DNA of 64,000 bases, from the NCBI RefSeq assembly GCF_900166965.1, contig NZ_FUZI01000003.1, forward strand, positions 310,001 through 374,000, in the 5' to 3' direction. Positions 1 through 8,780 of the stretch are shown here, in pieces (the stretch's first letter is position 1; every line of letters starts with the position of its first letter). Source of the stretch: Photobacterium piscicola. GTDB taxonomy: Bacteria > Pseudomonadota > Gammaproteobacteria > Enterobacterales > Vibrionaceae. The notes under the pieces are model-generated. The model was not told where the DNA came from, searched no databases, and saw only the letters and a list, made by a program, of their open reading frames with translations. The translations under genes were made by a program, and so were the position numbers.

Positions 1-232
1 ATTTTCATTTCAGGCCTGATTGATAATTTATTAGAATGAAATATTTTAATATATTCCTATTCCTTATGTATTATTTTAAATGATATATAAGAAAAATATT
101 TAAATACTATTTTTGTGATTATAAACCTTTAAATATAGACTGTAGTTGTCTACAATTCGCCGAGTCACACTAGGTGATTGTTAACACCCATAAGCATTAC
201 CTTAAAAATATAGATATCAAAGGATTAATTTC

Positions 233-460
233 ATGAGTAACATGCCTCTTAATGGTGTTTATCGTGCTGTTTTTAAAGCAAATATAGTAATGAGCCAGTC
301 ATTACTACAAGATCGATTTCAAATTAGAAAAGATCAGCGACATATCACATTAGAAAAAGTAAAAATGCTCGATAAAAATAGTCAAATAGAACCAATATTA
401 ACCGGTGACTCTTCTGATATTTATAAAAAAATTCAAGAAATAATATTCTCGATTCAATAA
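233..460 (+). CDS. small hypothetical protein (75 aa)
   Basis: I do not recognise this protein. It is short, basic to neutral and rich in Ile, Lys and Gln, with no signal peptide, membrane segment or obvious motif. An AAGGA sequence about 10 bases before the ATG supports it as a real gene. The 232 bases upstream are very AT-rich and hold no visible gene. It converges with the acetyltransferase at 520-1116. Small size and lack of known relatives leave open that it is a chance reading frame. Confidence 0.4.
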   Translation: MSNMPLNGVYRAVFKANIVMSQSLLQDRFQIRKDQRHITLEKVKMLDKNSQIEPILTGDSSDIYKKIQEIIFSIQ

Positions 461-519
461 CAGATCGTATTTTTATATTATGCAGATCTTATTTATATTT
501 ATAACTACCATTAATTTGT

Positions 520-1116
520 TTAATACCTTTTCTCTTTATAAAAATAAATTTTATCATGCTCATTAATTTCACGACTAACATTACACGGGTTTCCCATCGC
601 AACCACATTGCTTGGAATATCCCTTGTCACAATACTACCTGCACCAATGACGGTATTATCACCAATTGAGATACCGGGTAAAATTACACACTGAGCACCG
701 ATCCAAACATTATTTCCAATTGTCACCGGAATATTAAATTGTGTTACCTGCTGACGTCGCAGGGGATCAATAGGATGCCCTGCTGTTGCTATAGTCACAT
801 TCGGACCAATCATGACATCATTACCAATATAAATATGAGTATCATCAACCAAGGTTAAATTGAAATTCACGTACACATTTCGACCCAAATGGGTATGTTT
901 ACCCCAATTTGCATGCAAAGGCGGCTCGATATAACATCCCTCACCTACTTCAGCAAACAATTGCTGCATCAGTTGAGTACGTTTTTCTATTTCAGAAGGT
1001 CGAGTATGATTAAAATCATAAAGCACTTCTAAACATGCTAATTGTCGTTCTGCAAGAGCATCATCACAAGCATAAACTTGTTGGCTATGTAATTTATCTT
1101 CAGGATTAACTATCAT
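520..1116 (-). CDS. maltose/galactoside O-acetyltransferase family protein (LacA/Maa type)
   Basis: This is a left-handed beta-helix acyltransferase that would move an acetyl group from acetyl-CoA to a sugar hydroxyl in the cytoplasm. The N-terminal 55 residues match the Maa/LacA cap (Mac) domain. Hexapeptide repeats follow from about residue 60 to 185 (IYIGNDVMIGPNVTI, VTIGNNVWIGAQCVILPG). The catalytic histidine is H114 in TAGHPIDP, matching H115 of E. coli LacA. The length of 198 residues is normal for the family. The gene stands alone; AAGGTGA precedes the ATG by about 11 bases. The sugar acceptor cannot be read from the sequence. Confidence 0.88.
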   Translation of the reverse strand: MIVNPEDKLHSQQVYACDDALAERQLACLEVLYDFNHTRPSEIEKRTQLMQQLFAEVGEGCYIEPPLHANWGKHTHLGRNVYVNFNLTLVDDTHIYIGNDVMIGPNVTIATAGHPIDPLRRQQVTQFNIPVTIGNNVWIGAQCVILPGISIGDNTVIGAGSIVTRDIPSNVVAMGNPCNVSREINEHDKIYFYKEKRY

Positions 1117-1331
1117 TATTTAATTTATCACCTTGATATTGTTAAATTAAAACTAACACAGCCGAGCTTGATTGCTCTAATAATACTGGTGTAATTAGTA
1201 TCAAAAATAGAGAAAGATCACTCAATTCTTTTTCCGCATTTTTTGTTGCAACTTGATACATAAAATCACATGCGAACCCCACCCATCTCAATTACAATCA
1301 GCACTTCTTTCCGTAAAATTTAATATAGATT

Positions 1332-2471
1332 ATGGGTGTTATCTTCCATACTGTTCCAATGTTATTGTTAAGTCTGCTCTTCGTTTTATCATCACCTTTA
1401 TACGCGGCTCAAAAAACCATCGATGACACTCGACTTACCGCAACACAGACACTAGGGCGTTATCTATTTAATGATAATCGACTCTCTAAAACAGGAAATC
1501 GCAGCTGCGCCTTATGTCATGCTCCCGATTTAGGCTGGACAAACCGCTTTGCTAAAGTTCCAGATATTCACGGTAACCCAACCACATTAAATACGCCGTC
1601 ACTCCTAAATAGCGTCATGCTAACGACATTCATGCAACGTCAACCATATTTAACAACGTTAGAAGATGCGATTACATTACCATTATTTTCACTACATCCA
1701 CCTGAAATGGGAATGACCGATGCATTATTACTGACACGATTACAACAAGCACCAGCTTTATATCAACCTCTTTTTAAGGCCAGTTTTGGAGATAGCCGCA
1801 TAACCACAACCAGGGTGCTCACCGCCCTTAGTCATTATGTCGCCACGATTAGTGATACTAATACGGCTTATCAGGCATTTCTTGATGGTGACAATACAGC
1901 CCTTAATGATCAGCAACAACAAGGGTTAGCATTATTTACAAGTCAACGACTTAACTGCTTTCAATGCCATAGCGGATCACTATTAAATCAGCCTCTTAGC
2001 CATAGTTCACTCTATTACAACACCGGTCTTTATGGTATTAAAAATAATGCTGGTGAATATGGTTATCCTCAGCATGAAATGGGATTACGTTACTTTACTC
2101 AACAAACATTTGATGATGGTAAATTCCGTATTCCATCATTGATCAATGTCACTAATACAGGTCCATGGGGACATGATGGCAGTTTTCATCACCTTGGAGC
2201 CGTTCTCGATAGTTATGCGGCAGGCGGTCGAGTGATCACTATTGGCCCAAATAAAGGCGACGGGCGTCAACATCCAAATAAAGATCCTCATTTGCAAGGC
2301 TTCACATTAACAACAACAGAAAAACAGGCATTATTGGCTTTTTTTTCAAGTTTAAATACGCGAGATATGAGTCATGACTTTGCGCATCAAAACCCTTTTT
2401 GCCAAATTGTTCCACTAAAAACTAAGCAAGACTTACCTAATTGTATTGCCCCTTTTCCACTCCAAAAATAA
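1332..2471 (+). CDS. di-heme c-type cytochrome peroxidase family enzyme (MbnH-like)
   Basis: A secreted, probably periplasmic di-heme protein of the bacterial cytochrome c peroxidase/MauG superfamily. A signal peptide ends near SSPLYA (residue 25). Two heme c attachment sites are visible, C59ALCH63 and C209FQCH213. The C-terminal half has GPWGHDGSFHHLGAVLDSY followed by AAGGR, a signature I associate with MbnH-type enzymes, which oxidise tryptophan in a partner protein. No strong Shine-Dalgarno is seen; an alternative start is Met10. It is followed 10 bases later by an exported protein that may be the partner, though that protein does not look like MbnP. Exact subfamily is an inference. Confidence 0.8.
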   Translation: MGVIFHTVPMLLLSLLFVLSSPLYAAQKTIDDTRLTATQTLGRYLFNDNRLSKTGNRSCALCHAPDLGWTNRFAKVPDIHGNPTTLNTPSLLNSVMLTTFMQRQPYLTTLEDAITLPLFSLHPPEMGMTDALLLTRLQQAPALYQPLFKASFGDSRITTTRVLTALSHYVATISDTNTAYQAFLDGDNTALNDQQQQGLALFTSQRLNCFQCHSGSLLNQPLSHSSLYYNTGLYGIKNNAGEYGYPQHEMGLRYFTQQTFDDGKFRIPSLINVTNTGPWGHDGSFHHLGAVLDSYAAGGRVITIGPNKGDGRQHPNKDPHLQGFTLTTTEKQALLAFFSSLNTRDMSHDFAHQNPFCQIVPLKTKQDLPNCIAPFPLQK

Positions 2472-2481
2472 GCATAATATA

Positions 2482-2970
2482 ATGAAAAAAACACTGTCAG
2501 TGTTGCTCTCTCTCATCGCTAGTTCATCTGCAATTGCAACACCACAACGTCCCTCAGAGGCTGAAATTCAAGGACGAAATACCTATTTTATTACACCTTA
2601 TAAAGCGATCTGTAATATTGATCTTCAATATCAAGAAACAGCAAATACAGCAGAAGAAGCAATCCAACTAGAACAAATTTTTGAGACATCATTAGGTTAT
2701 GCATTAACCCTTAATGCAAAAGGCCAAGCTTATGTTCAATTAGCCATTAAAGAATGGAATGAAAAGATGGTTTTTGCGACAGATCCTAATATTACATTCA
2801 CCATTAGGGATGCCGACATAAAAGGTCAATATATTACTAATAACTATTGTCTTGAGAAAAATCTCGTTTTACATCATGTTAATACCCATGAATGGGGAAG
2901 TTATATCGTAAAACTACAAGGTAAACCGCATCAAGCTATTACTTTTCGCATCGTAAAAGAACAAGAGTAA
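2482..2970 (+). CDS. exported hypothetical protein downstream of di-heme enzyme
   Basis: I do not recognise the family. The start at MKKTLSVLL is chosen because it gives a clean signal peptide (hydrophobic core, cleavage after SAIA near residue 20); an in-frame ATG 36 bases upstream overlaps the preceding gene. The mature part of about 142 residues holds two cysteines (in AICNI and NYCLE) that could form a disulfide, and a C-terminal beta-rich segment. Ten bases separate it from the di-heme enzyme, and a terminator follows at once, so the two form a two-gene operon. A role as substrate or partner of that enzyme is inference from position alone. Confidence 0.7.
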   Translation: MKKTLSVLLSLIASSSAIATPQRPSEAEIQGRNTYFITPYKAICNIDLQYQETANTAEEAIQLEQIFETSLGYALTLNAKGQAYVQLAIKEWNEKMVFATDPNITFTIRDADIKGQYITNNYCLEKNLVLHHVNTHEWGSYIVKLQGKPHQAITFRIVKEQE

Positions 2971-2981
2971 TAAAAACGAAC

Positions 2982-3005
2982 AAGGCCTGCACAGTGGCAG
3001 GCCTT
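2982..3005. terminator. bidirectional hairpin terminator
   Basis: A perfect 9-bp stem AAGGCCTGC / GCAGGCCTT with a 6-base loop lies between the convergent operon ending at 2970 and the LPMO gene ending at 3030. T-rich sequence on the + side and A-rich sequence on the other allow use in both directions. Confidence 0.75.
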
Positions 3006-3029
3006 TATAAACATTGTTACGCGGGACGA

Positions 3030-4409
3030 CTATAGCTTACGCCATACACCCCACTCGCCGGTTGTTCCTGGCTCTTCACCAACGGTATTCCAATGTGCTT
3101 TCCACTGAATACCATTATGAATAGCAACATCATTTTCATTATATGTTTTAGCAACCGACCAAGCTGAAATATCAGGGATTTCACCTTCCGTTAGTATTTG
3201 TGTCCATACACTTGCGATACCCGGTTCTTCACCTTGTGTCCACCAGCCCGCTTTCCAATTTTTATTATTATGTATTACGCTATCACCTGCAATATAGGTT
3301 GCAGACTTACTCCAGCTACCTTCAGGTAACTCAGGATCTGGTAATTCAGGATCCACAATCGGCGGTAATGGCTCAAGATCTTTGAAAATACTTAACGCAA
3401 AACCGTACTTTTCAGCTTCTACCCATACTTGGTTGGCATGAATATTTTTAGTATTAAATTCATATTTAGCGGCAGCTTGGTTCCAAACACCAATAAATAA
3501 TTTATCTGATGCTAACGCGTTGACTTGCTCTGCTAATGTTTGAGCCCATGTCGCTTGATTCGCAGCAGTGATCACTAAACGCTGATCAACCACTTCAGCA
3601 CCTGTAACCGGAGCCATTAATCGGAAACGCATCGTATCACCAATGACTGGTGCAAAACCAGGCTTAATAAAGAAACCTGATATAGGGAATAAGTCACCTT
3701 CCACAACAGGTGGTGGCGGTGTTATCTCACCATTACCTTGTTTAATCGTAATATCACTACAGTTATAGAAGCCTTCACCTGCAGGATCAATTCGCTGCCA
3801 GCGAGAGAATAAAACGACCTTTTCACCCATACGATCTGTCGGTAATTTCACTTTAAAGTTATAAGTATCATAAGGTGTTGCTTCTGTTGGTTCAACATTA
3901 CCTACTTCATCAACAAGCTCTAAATCATCCCATGTTAATGGCTGTGATTTATCATAATTAGGTTTAGTAATGTAGAACTGCCAAAATGATGGATTATGAG
4001 TCGCCGTAGCAACCCATTTGAAATCAAACTCACCGTTAGCATCAACAATCACTTCTGTTTGTTGCCATTCGTTATGCGGAATATCTAGCCCCGCTTTTTT
4101 CTGATCGCCACCAGCACACAACAGACCATCGATAACTTGTTTTTTTACCGCTTCAATATTGTTGTAATCTGCGGTTAATGCTGCGTTTTCATTCTTTTGT
4201 GTAAAAGGAAATGCGTTTGATTTATCCCATAGTGCCTGACAAGCAGCATTAGGAATTTTATTTTGCCAATAACCACCATCGCGATCACAAACTTCAGTAC
4301 GTGATGGTGGGAACTCAGCCCAACCATGCGCACTAACGCTACCAATAACAGCTAAATTTGTTGCAATAAGCGCGACGGCGATTGATATTTTGTTTAATTT
4401 TAAAGGCAT
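3030..4409 (-). CDS. secreted AA10 lytic polysaccharide monooxygenase with GbpA2 and two CBM5/12 domains
   Basis: A secreted copper enzyme that oxidatively cleaves chitin. The start is placed at MPLKLNKIS (AAGAGAT upstream), giving a 27-residue signal peptide ending VSA, so that the mature protein begins with H28 in HGWAEFPPSR. H28 and H138 (ATHNPSFWQFYITK) form the expected copper histidine brace. Domains in order: AA10 about 28-225, a GbpA domain 2-like module about 240-335, then two chitin-binding CBM5/12 modules in the last 95 residues, each with the WW/W aromatic pattern (WKAGWWTQGEEPG, WKAHWNTVGEEPG). It resembles Vibrio GbpA but lacks the GbpA domain 3, so the name gbpA is not given. 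An acidic-proline linker joins the modules. It stands alone, with an unusual 480-base upstream region. Confidence 0.93.
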   Translation of the reverse strand: MPLKLNKISIAVALIATNLAVIGSVSAHGWAEFPPSRTEVCDRDGGYWQNKIPNAACQALWDKSNAFPFTQKNENAALTADYNNIEAVKKQVIDGLLCAGGDQKKAGLDIPHNEWQQTEVIVDANGEFDFKWVATATHNPSFWQFYITKPNYDKSQPLTWDDLELVDEVGNVEPTEATPYDTYNFKVKLPTDRMGEKVVLFSRWQRIDPAGEGFYNCSDITIKQGNGEITPPPPVVEGDLFPISGFFIKPGFAPVIGDTMRFRLMAPVTGAEVVDQRLVITAANQATWAQTLAEQVNALASDKLFIGVWNQAAAKYEFNTKNIHANQVWVEAEKYGFALSIFKDLEPLPPIVDPELPDPELPEGSWSKSATYIAGDSVIHNNKNWKAGWWTQGEEPGIASVWTQILTEGEIPDISAWSVAKTYNENDVAIHNGIQWKAHWNTVGEEPGTTGEWGVWRKL

Positions 4410-4890
4410 ATTGATCTCTTTTATTAATAATAAGCAGCGTCTATCTATTGAGCATATAGAAAATAACGATGCTATCGTTTTCATATTTATGTGCGGGAAT
4501 ATACCCAACCTATCCTATTGATAAGAAATTATTTTCACCACACAATTAATAATAAAAACTTATATATATTATAACCATATGATATATAATAAATAAAAAA
4601 CAACCTTTTTAATAAAAGACACACATTGTTACACATGCGAATTTTTACATGCATCTAATTTACCCTTCGTGTCCTATTTACTTCAGAAGATGCTCGTCTA
4701 CTCACTCTCATTTATCAATTTACACACCACAAACACGTTACTTTGCTACAACATTAAAGTTTATTAATTAACTTTTTTGTAGATGTAAATTCCATAGTTA
4801 TCTTTTTACATGCTTATATAGTCGATTAAATTTGTAATATTCAGTTTTATAGACAACCTTAATTATAAGTAGCAAAGTAACAGGAGAAGT
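4410..4890. other. intergenic region between LPMO and dioxygenase genes
   Basis: No gene is seen in these 480 bases between two divergent genes. The sequence is AT-rich and contains an 11-base direct repeat TTTTTACATGC (4642-4652 and 4803-4813), a short AAAGTT/AACTTT palindrome near 4757-4776, and the 13-bp inverted repeat listed separately. It probably holds both promoters; no confident -35/-10 pair was assigned. Confidence 0.5.
4737..4881. promoter_or_regulatory. 13-bp inverted repeat bracketing the leader of the dioxygenase gene
   Basis: GTTACTTTGCTAC (4737-4749) is an exact reverse complement of GTAGCAAAGTAAC (4869-4881), 119 bases apart. The right arm abuts the AGGAG ribosome-binding site at 4882. 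The pair could be two operator half-sites, or the arms could pair in RNA and affect access to the Shine-Dalgarno. The repeat is seen directly; a function is inferred. Confidence 0.45.
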
Positions 4891-5544
4891 ATGATGAACA
4901 CGCCATTAATGTGTAACCTACAACTAACACAACTGAGTGATCATGCCGTGACTGAACTTGCTCCCTCATTTCAATATTTACCTCACACTTCACATGCTGA
5001 TGGAGAATACCGTTTACGTCGCTATTCCATTGTTCAAATGCATAACGGGAAAATCGAACATTTACCCCCTACAGATTTTGTACAATCTAACGATATAAAT
5101 CATTTTCAAGGCAACGTTGTACGCCACTTTGAAGCGTTAGATGATGAACTCATTCATTGTGATGGTATGTTAGAAATGTGCGAGTTATTTCAGAGTGCTA
5201 ATGCCTTACCAGATGATCAACCGATTGAAATCCACCAAATGCGCATTGCCGCACTCAACGGTGAAACGCCGACTTCTCCTGAAGGTATTCATCAAGATGG
5301 ATTTGAGCATATTGCCGTGATCGGTATTGATCGCCACAATATTAAAGGAGGTGAATTCTTAGTTTATAAAGATAAAACAGCATCACCTTTTCTCTGTACT
5401 ACCTTGCAACATGGCGAAATGGCAATTTTAGCTGATGATATTTTATGGCATAACGCTCACCCAATTAAGGCGATAAAAAAACACCAACAAGGTTATTGGG
5501 ATGTATTCGTACTCACCACTAAGGAGATCAAACATGACATTTGA
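4891..5544 (+). CDS. 2OG-Fe(II) dioxygenase family protein (IdoA-like, PF10014 type)
   Basis: A cytoplasmic non-heme iron dioxygenase of the family that includes L-isoleucine 4-hydroxylase. The iron site is visible as H134QD136 in GIHQDGFEH, with the distal histidine in the WHNAHPI segment near 187-190. Length of 217 residues suits the family. ATG codons at 4891 and 4894 follow AGGAG by 4 and 7 bases; the second may be the real start. The gene overlaps the aminotransferase gene by 11 bases, so the two products are translated together and likely act in one pathway, perhaps on a free amino acid. The substrate is unknown. Confidence 0.82.
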   Translation: MMNTPLMCNLQLTQLSDHAVTELAPSFQYLPHTSHADGEYRLRRYSIVQMHNGKIEHLPPTDFVQSNDINHFQGNVVRHFEALDDELIHCDGMLEMCELFQSANALPDDQPIEIHQMRIAALNGETPTSPEGIHQDGFEHIAVIGIDRHNIKGGEFLVYKDKTASPFLCTTLQHGEMAILADDILWHNAHPIKAIKKHQQGYWDVFVLTTKEIKHDI

Positions 5545-6778
5545 TCCCATGATGGTGCGACCTCTCTTTCCCGCTCTCAATCAGCATATTAATCAGCAGC
5601 CGGTATTATTTTTTGACGGTCCAGGCGGATCACAGGTTACTCAATCTGTTCTAGATGCAATGAGTCACTATTTAGGTCATTACAATTCAAACTTAGGCGG
5701 GGCTTTTTTCTCTAGTGTTGAAACATCGGCGTTAATGGCAACCGCGCGTCATACTGCACAAACATTTGTTAATGCACCATCAGCAAGCAACATGATATTT
5801 GGCGCAAATATGACCACACTGACGTTTCAATTAAGCCGTGCAATCAGTCGTGATTGGCAAAAAGGCGATGAAGTGATTGTTACCGCACTCGATCATTATT
5901 CCAATGTTTCAAGTTGGCAACAAGCAGCTGAAGATAAAGGAGCGACTGTACATCAAGTACGAATCAACAAAACTAACTGTGATGTAGATTATGAGCATTT
6001 CGATGCCCTACTCACACCTCGAACTAAGTTAGTCGCAGTAACGTACGCTTCAAACGTGACAGGATCACTTATTGATGTGCAACGCATTATTACAGCAGCT
6101 CATGCCGTCGGTGCCAAGGTATATGTGGATGCTGTGCATTATGCACCACACCGACTAATTGATGTACAAGCTTTAGGTTGTGACTTTTTAGTCTGTTCAG
6201 CCTATAAATTCTTTGGCCCTCACCTCGGTATTGCTTATATCGCACCACAATGGGTACAATCATTACGCCCTTATAAAGTAGAACCCGCGCCTAATGATGG
6301 GCCTGCACGTTTTGAAACAGGTACGCAAAATTTTGAAAGTTTAGCGGGTTTTATTGCTGCCGTTGATTATTTAGCTGCTTATAGTCGAACTTTAGACACA
6401 CAAGCATTGTCATTACGCCAGCATCTACGTCGAAGTTTTGACGCTTATCAAACCTATGAACAAACACTAAGCCACTACTTTATTAATAAATTACATCGTT
6501 ATAATAATGTACAACTGTTTGGCCTACCGCATGAGCAACATCGCACGCCCACCTTTGCTATTCGTATTAACGGCATCCAACCAGCAGACGTTGCAATCGC
6601 ATTAGGAAAACAAAATATCTGCGTCTGGCATGGTCATTTTTATGCTCAAGGTTTATGTGAACAATTAAACCTTATCGATAATGGTGGTGTTATCCGTATT
6701 GGGTGCATGCATTACAATACCTTTGACGAAATTGACACCTTATTTAAGGCTCTTGATTGTGACTTAACCCTCAAATAA
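5534..6778 (+). CDS. class V aminotransferase, cysteine desulfurase-like protein (VC1184 type)
   Basis: A PLP-dependent enzyme of the aminotransferase class V fold, close to the cysteine desulfurase-like subfamily named after Vibrio cholerae VC1184 (TIGR01976). The PLP lysine is K225 in CSAYKFFGPH; D199 and H202 (YVDAVHYAPH) and H121 stack with and bind the cofactor. The start MTFDPM is preferred because AAGGAG lies 9 bases upstream; a longer frame begins 33 bases earlier inside the dioxygenase gene. Length 414 residues is typical. Translational coupling with the 2OG dioxygenase suggests a joint amino acid pathway. It is not one of the IscS/SufS housekeeping enzymes. Confidence 0.85.
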   Translation: MTFDPMMVRPLFPALNQHINQQPVLFFDGPGGSQVTQSVLDAMSHYLGHYNSNLGGAFFSSVETSALMATARHTAQTFVNAPSASNMIFGANMTTLTFQLSRAISRDWQKGDEVIVTALDHYSNVSSWQQAAEDKGATVHQVRINKTNCDVDYEHFDALLTPRTKLVAVTYASNVTGSLIDVQRIITAAHAVGAKVYVDAVHYAPHRLIDVQALGCDFLVCSAYKFFGPHLGIAYIAPQWVQSLRPYKVEPAPNDGPARFETGTQNFESLAGFIAAVDYLAAYSRTLDTQALSLRQHLRRSFDAYQTYEQTLSHYFINKLHRYNNVQLFGLPHEQHRTPTFAIRINGIQPADVAIALGKQNICVWHGHFYAQGLCEQLNLIDNGGVIRIGCMHYNTFDEIDTLFKALDCDLTLK

Positions 6779-6956
6779 ACTAGCCACCAGATATAAAAGC
6801 CCATAAACACACAACATGTCATCTAGGTCTATTAGCGAAACAAAGTATGCCTAATTAGATTAAAAGGTGTAATATCACGCAATGAAACAAATGATTGCGC
6901 TAATTTCTATAATTTACAATTAACGCATTTATCTATTATCTTACATCAGTAATAGT

Positions 6957-7568
6957 ATGATATTATTATCAAACCCGCTCCAACTCGGTACACCAATGAA
7001 CCAGTCTCAACAGCTACTCGATATTAGTACGAATGCCTTACTGCATCTAGAATTCAAAAAACTTGATAAGCGGCTAACACAGACTGAGCAAAACAACCTA
7101 CTTGTTCAGTACCTAAAGAAAATTATCAAGAATGATAGATATCGTACGGTTAAGAAATCAACCAAAAGTTGGTTATTGCGCGGAAGAAAAACTGGCGCAT
7201 GTCTAGAATCTATACTTAATAATGATCGTGAGCGGATATTACAAACTAGCTCAACAGACCTTTATCGTTTTGTTGATCTTATTGAAGACATTGAAGCTCA
7301 ATTGCATACACAAGTGCAATATTCATTAGCACACAATATCAACCTTAAAGCACGCTTTGGTAAAGTATTAGTGTGTGTGGTTGATGAAGACTTAACATCT
7401 AGTTTTGATGATGATGGGCTAATGATCAAATCAACTCAGATTTTATTTATTGGCAGTAATGAACATAAAGATATATTTTCTGCTGCAATTGACCAAAGTG
7501 GTTATTTCCAATCTGTAATTGCATATGAAGATGAAAGTCACCTTCGCGTTGAATTGTTTAGACTATAA
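6957..7568 (+). CDS. hypothetical cytoplasmic protein (203 aa)
   Basis: I do not recognise the family. The N-terminal half is predicted helical and basic (KKLDKRLTQTEQNN, KKIIKNDRYRTVKKSTK), the C-terminal half is acidic and beta-rich (VLVCVVDEDLTSSFDDDG). There is no signal peptide or membrane segment. Neither the first ATG nor the second in-frame ATG at 6996 has a strong ribosome site, so the start is uncertain. The gene stands alone and is closed by a 14-bp stem terminator, which supports its being expressed. Confidence 0.6.
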   Translation: MILLSNPLQLGTPMNQSQQLLDISTNALLHLEFKKLDKRLTQTEQNNLLVQYLKKIIKNDRYRTVKKSTKSWLLRGRKTGACLESILNNDRERILQTSSTDLYRFVDLIEDIEAQLHTQVQYSLAHNINLKARFGKVLVCVVDEDLTSSFDDDGLMIKSTQILFIGSNEHKDIFSAAIDQSGYFQSVIAYEDESHLRVELFRL

Positions 7569-7599
7569 AATCACATCACATTGTTGTGTTATAAAAATA

Positions 7600-7632
7600 C
7601 CAATGAGTAAATTTTGATAATTTACTCATTGG
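7600..7632. terminator. 14-bp stem terminator
   Basis: CCAATGAGTAAATT and its exact complement flank a 5-base loop, between the convergent genes ending at 7568 and 7711. Confidence 0.65.
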
Positions 7633-7710
7633 TTAATAAATAGCTTAAGTTGATCACCATTCAAAAAGTATGATCCCTTCTTGATAAGAACCATATCCTT
7701 TATTGGAAAC

Positions 7711-8061
7711 TTATTTTAGTAGCATTTCTCTTGCTGCAACAAAAGATACTTCTTCTAATAAATAATCAACGTTATCACAAGCATCATTAACCATTAACTT
7801 GGTTGTTATTTGTTTTACAACATAACATTTAGCAGGCACTTGAGCTTGTTCATGGGTATCATTAAAGAAACGTAAATCATTGATAGATAAAGAAACTGCT
7901 AACTGACTATCAATATCAATTTCCACAGATAGAACATCACCAACTTTTGGTAAATAAGATAAGCTATCACCTGTAATATACTTTCTTACTGGTAGAATAT
8001 TTTGATCTGATTGTAAATCAACGAAATTAACCATTAATGAAATCATTGGATTATTTAACAT
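7711..8061 (-). CDS. hypothetical protein (116 aa)
   Basis: I do not recognise this protein. It is short, acidic and largely beta-strand by pattern, with no signal peptide or membrane span and two cysteines in the C-terminal half. AAGGT precedes the ATG by 8 bases, so the start is well supported. It may be a small PilZ-like or OB-like domain, but no diagnostic motif is present, so no function is assigned. Confidence 0.55.
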   Translation of the reverse strand: MLNNPMISLMVNFVDLQSDQNILPVRKYITGDSLSYLPKVGDVLSVEIDIDSQLAVSLSINDLRFFNDTHEQAQVPAKCYVVKQITTKLMVNDACDNVDYLLEEVSFVAAREMLLK

Positions 8062-8706
8062 TGTATTACCTTATTTAATTGTTTTTTTTATTATATCTAT
8101 TTAAAAATAATACGATGCACTCTAAAACATAATTATTATTTTCCATAAACTAACGGTAATTTACGGATATCTTTTCGTGTATCAAATTTTTAATACCGCC
8201 TTTAGATACGGCAACATCACTATTATCTTTTAATTTCGTTAGCTAAATTCAATATACAACGTTTAGCAGACTGACTCACACCAGCCAATTGAGAAAACCC
8301 ATGTATTACGCCTAAATAACGCTCGCAATATGCCTCTACCCCTTGAGATAACAGTAACTTAAATAGCTTTCTATCATGAAACTTTGACAGCTATAACAAG
8401 ACATACACTTCTCCTATTTTATTAGTACCGTCTTAAATAGAATAAGCCACGCTGATAAAAATCCAACTTTAAGTACTGTATAAATCATCAAATACTTACT
8501 AAAACCACTGTATAGCTTGAACGTGAGATAGTGCATATTTTTGTAATGTAACTTTATTATTTTCTAAAACCCATTTAATAAGTGTAGATTAAAAACATAC
8601 TGACATAGAGATATAACAATTAAAAACAGTAACTTAAGACAATGCACCCTCAACGAAAATCTATTCTAAGACTTATATTCAACAACCAAATATCGATAAA
8701 TAATGC
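8062..8706. other. gene-poor stretch upstream of sulA
   Basis: AT-rich sequence of about 650 bases without an intact gene. It contains the decayed hydrolase tail at 8223-8420 (listed separately). The rest, 8421-8706, shows no recognisable coding or repeat structure. Confidence 0.5.
8223..8420 (-). pseudogene. C-terminal remnant of an alpha/beta hydrolase (acetyl esterase/HSL type)
   Basis: Read on the minus strand, this stretch encodes the segment VEAYCERYLGVIHGFSQLAG, then V-S-Q-S-A-K, ending at a TAA at 8223-8225. This is the classic C-terminus of Aes/hormone-sensitive-lipase type esterases, including the catalytic histidine in the V-x-H-G-F motif. About 30 codons upstream of that end the frame is broken by a TAG, and no nucleophile elbow or oxyanion motif can be found further upstream, so the gene has lost its N-terminal two thirds. 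The preserved motif shows the loss is fairly recent. Confidence 0.6.
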
Positions 8707-8747
8707 TTGCATCCGAATTCATTTAAAACTACTGTATGTACATACAG
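8707..8747 (+). promoter_or_regulatory. sulA promoter with LexA (SOS) box
   Basis: CTGTATGTACATACAG at 8732-8747 is a perfect palindrome fitting the LexA consensus CTG-N10-CAG. A candidate -35 TTGCAT (8707-8712) and -10 TACTGT (8730-8735) with 17-base spacing overlap it, so LexA would block RNA polymerase. The box lies 33 bases before the sulA start codon. Confidence 0.85.
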
Positions 8748-8780
8748 CATGTATATATAACCACTGTCGGAGATGGCACC

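Noticed and set aside
3030..4409. Naming the LPMO gbpA
   Set aside because: GbpA has four domains including GbpA domain 3; this protein has LPMO, one GbpA2-like module and two CBM5/12, so only family similarity is claimed.
8736..8780. Longer N-terminus for SulA from ATG 8736
   Set aside because: The ATG lies inside the LexA operator and near the transcription start, without a ribosome site.
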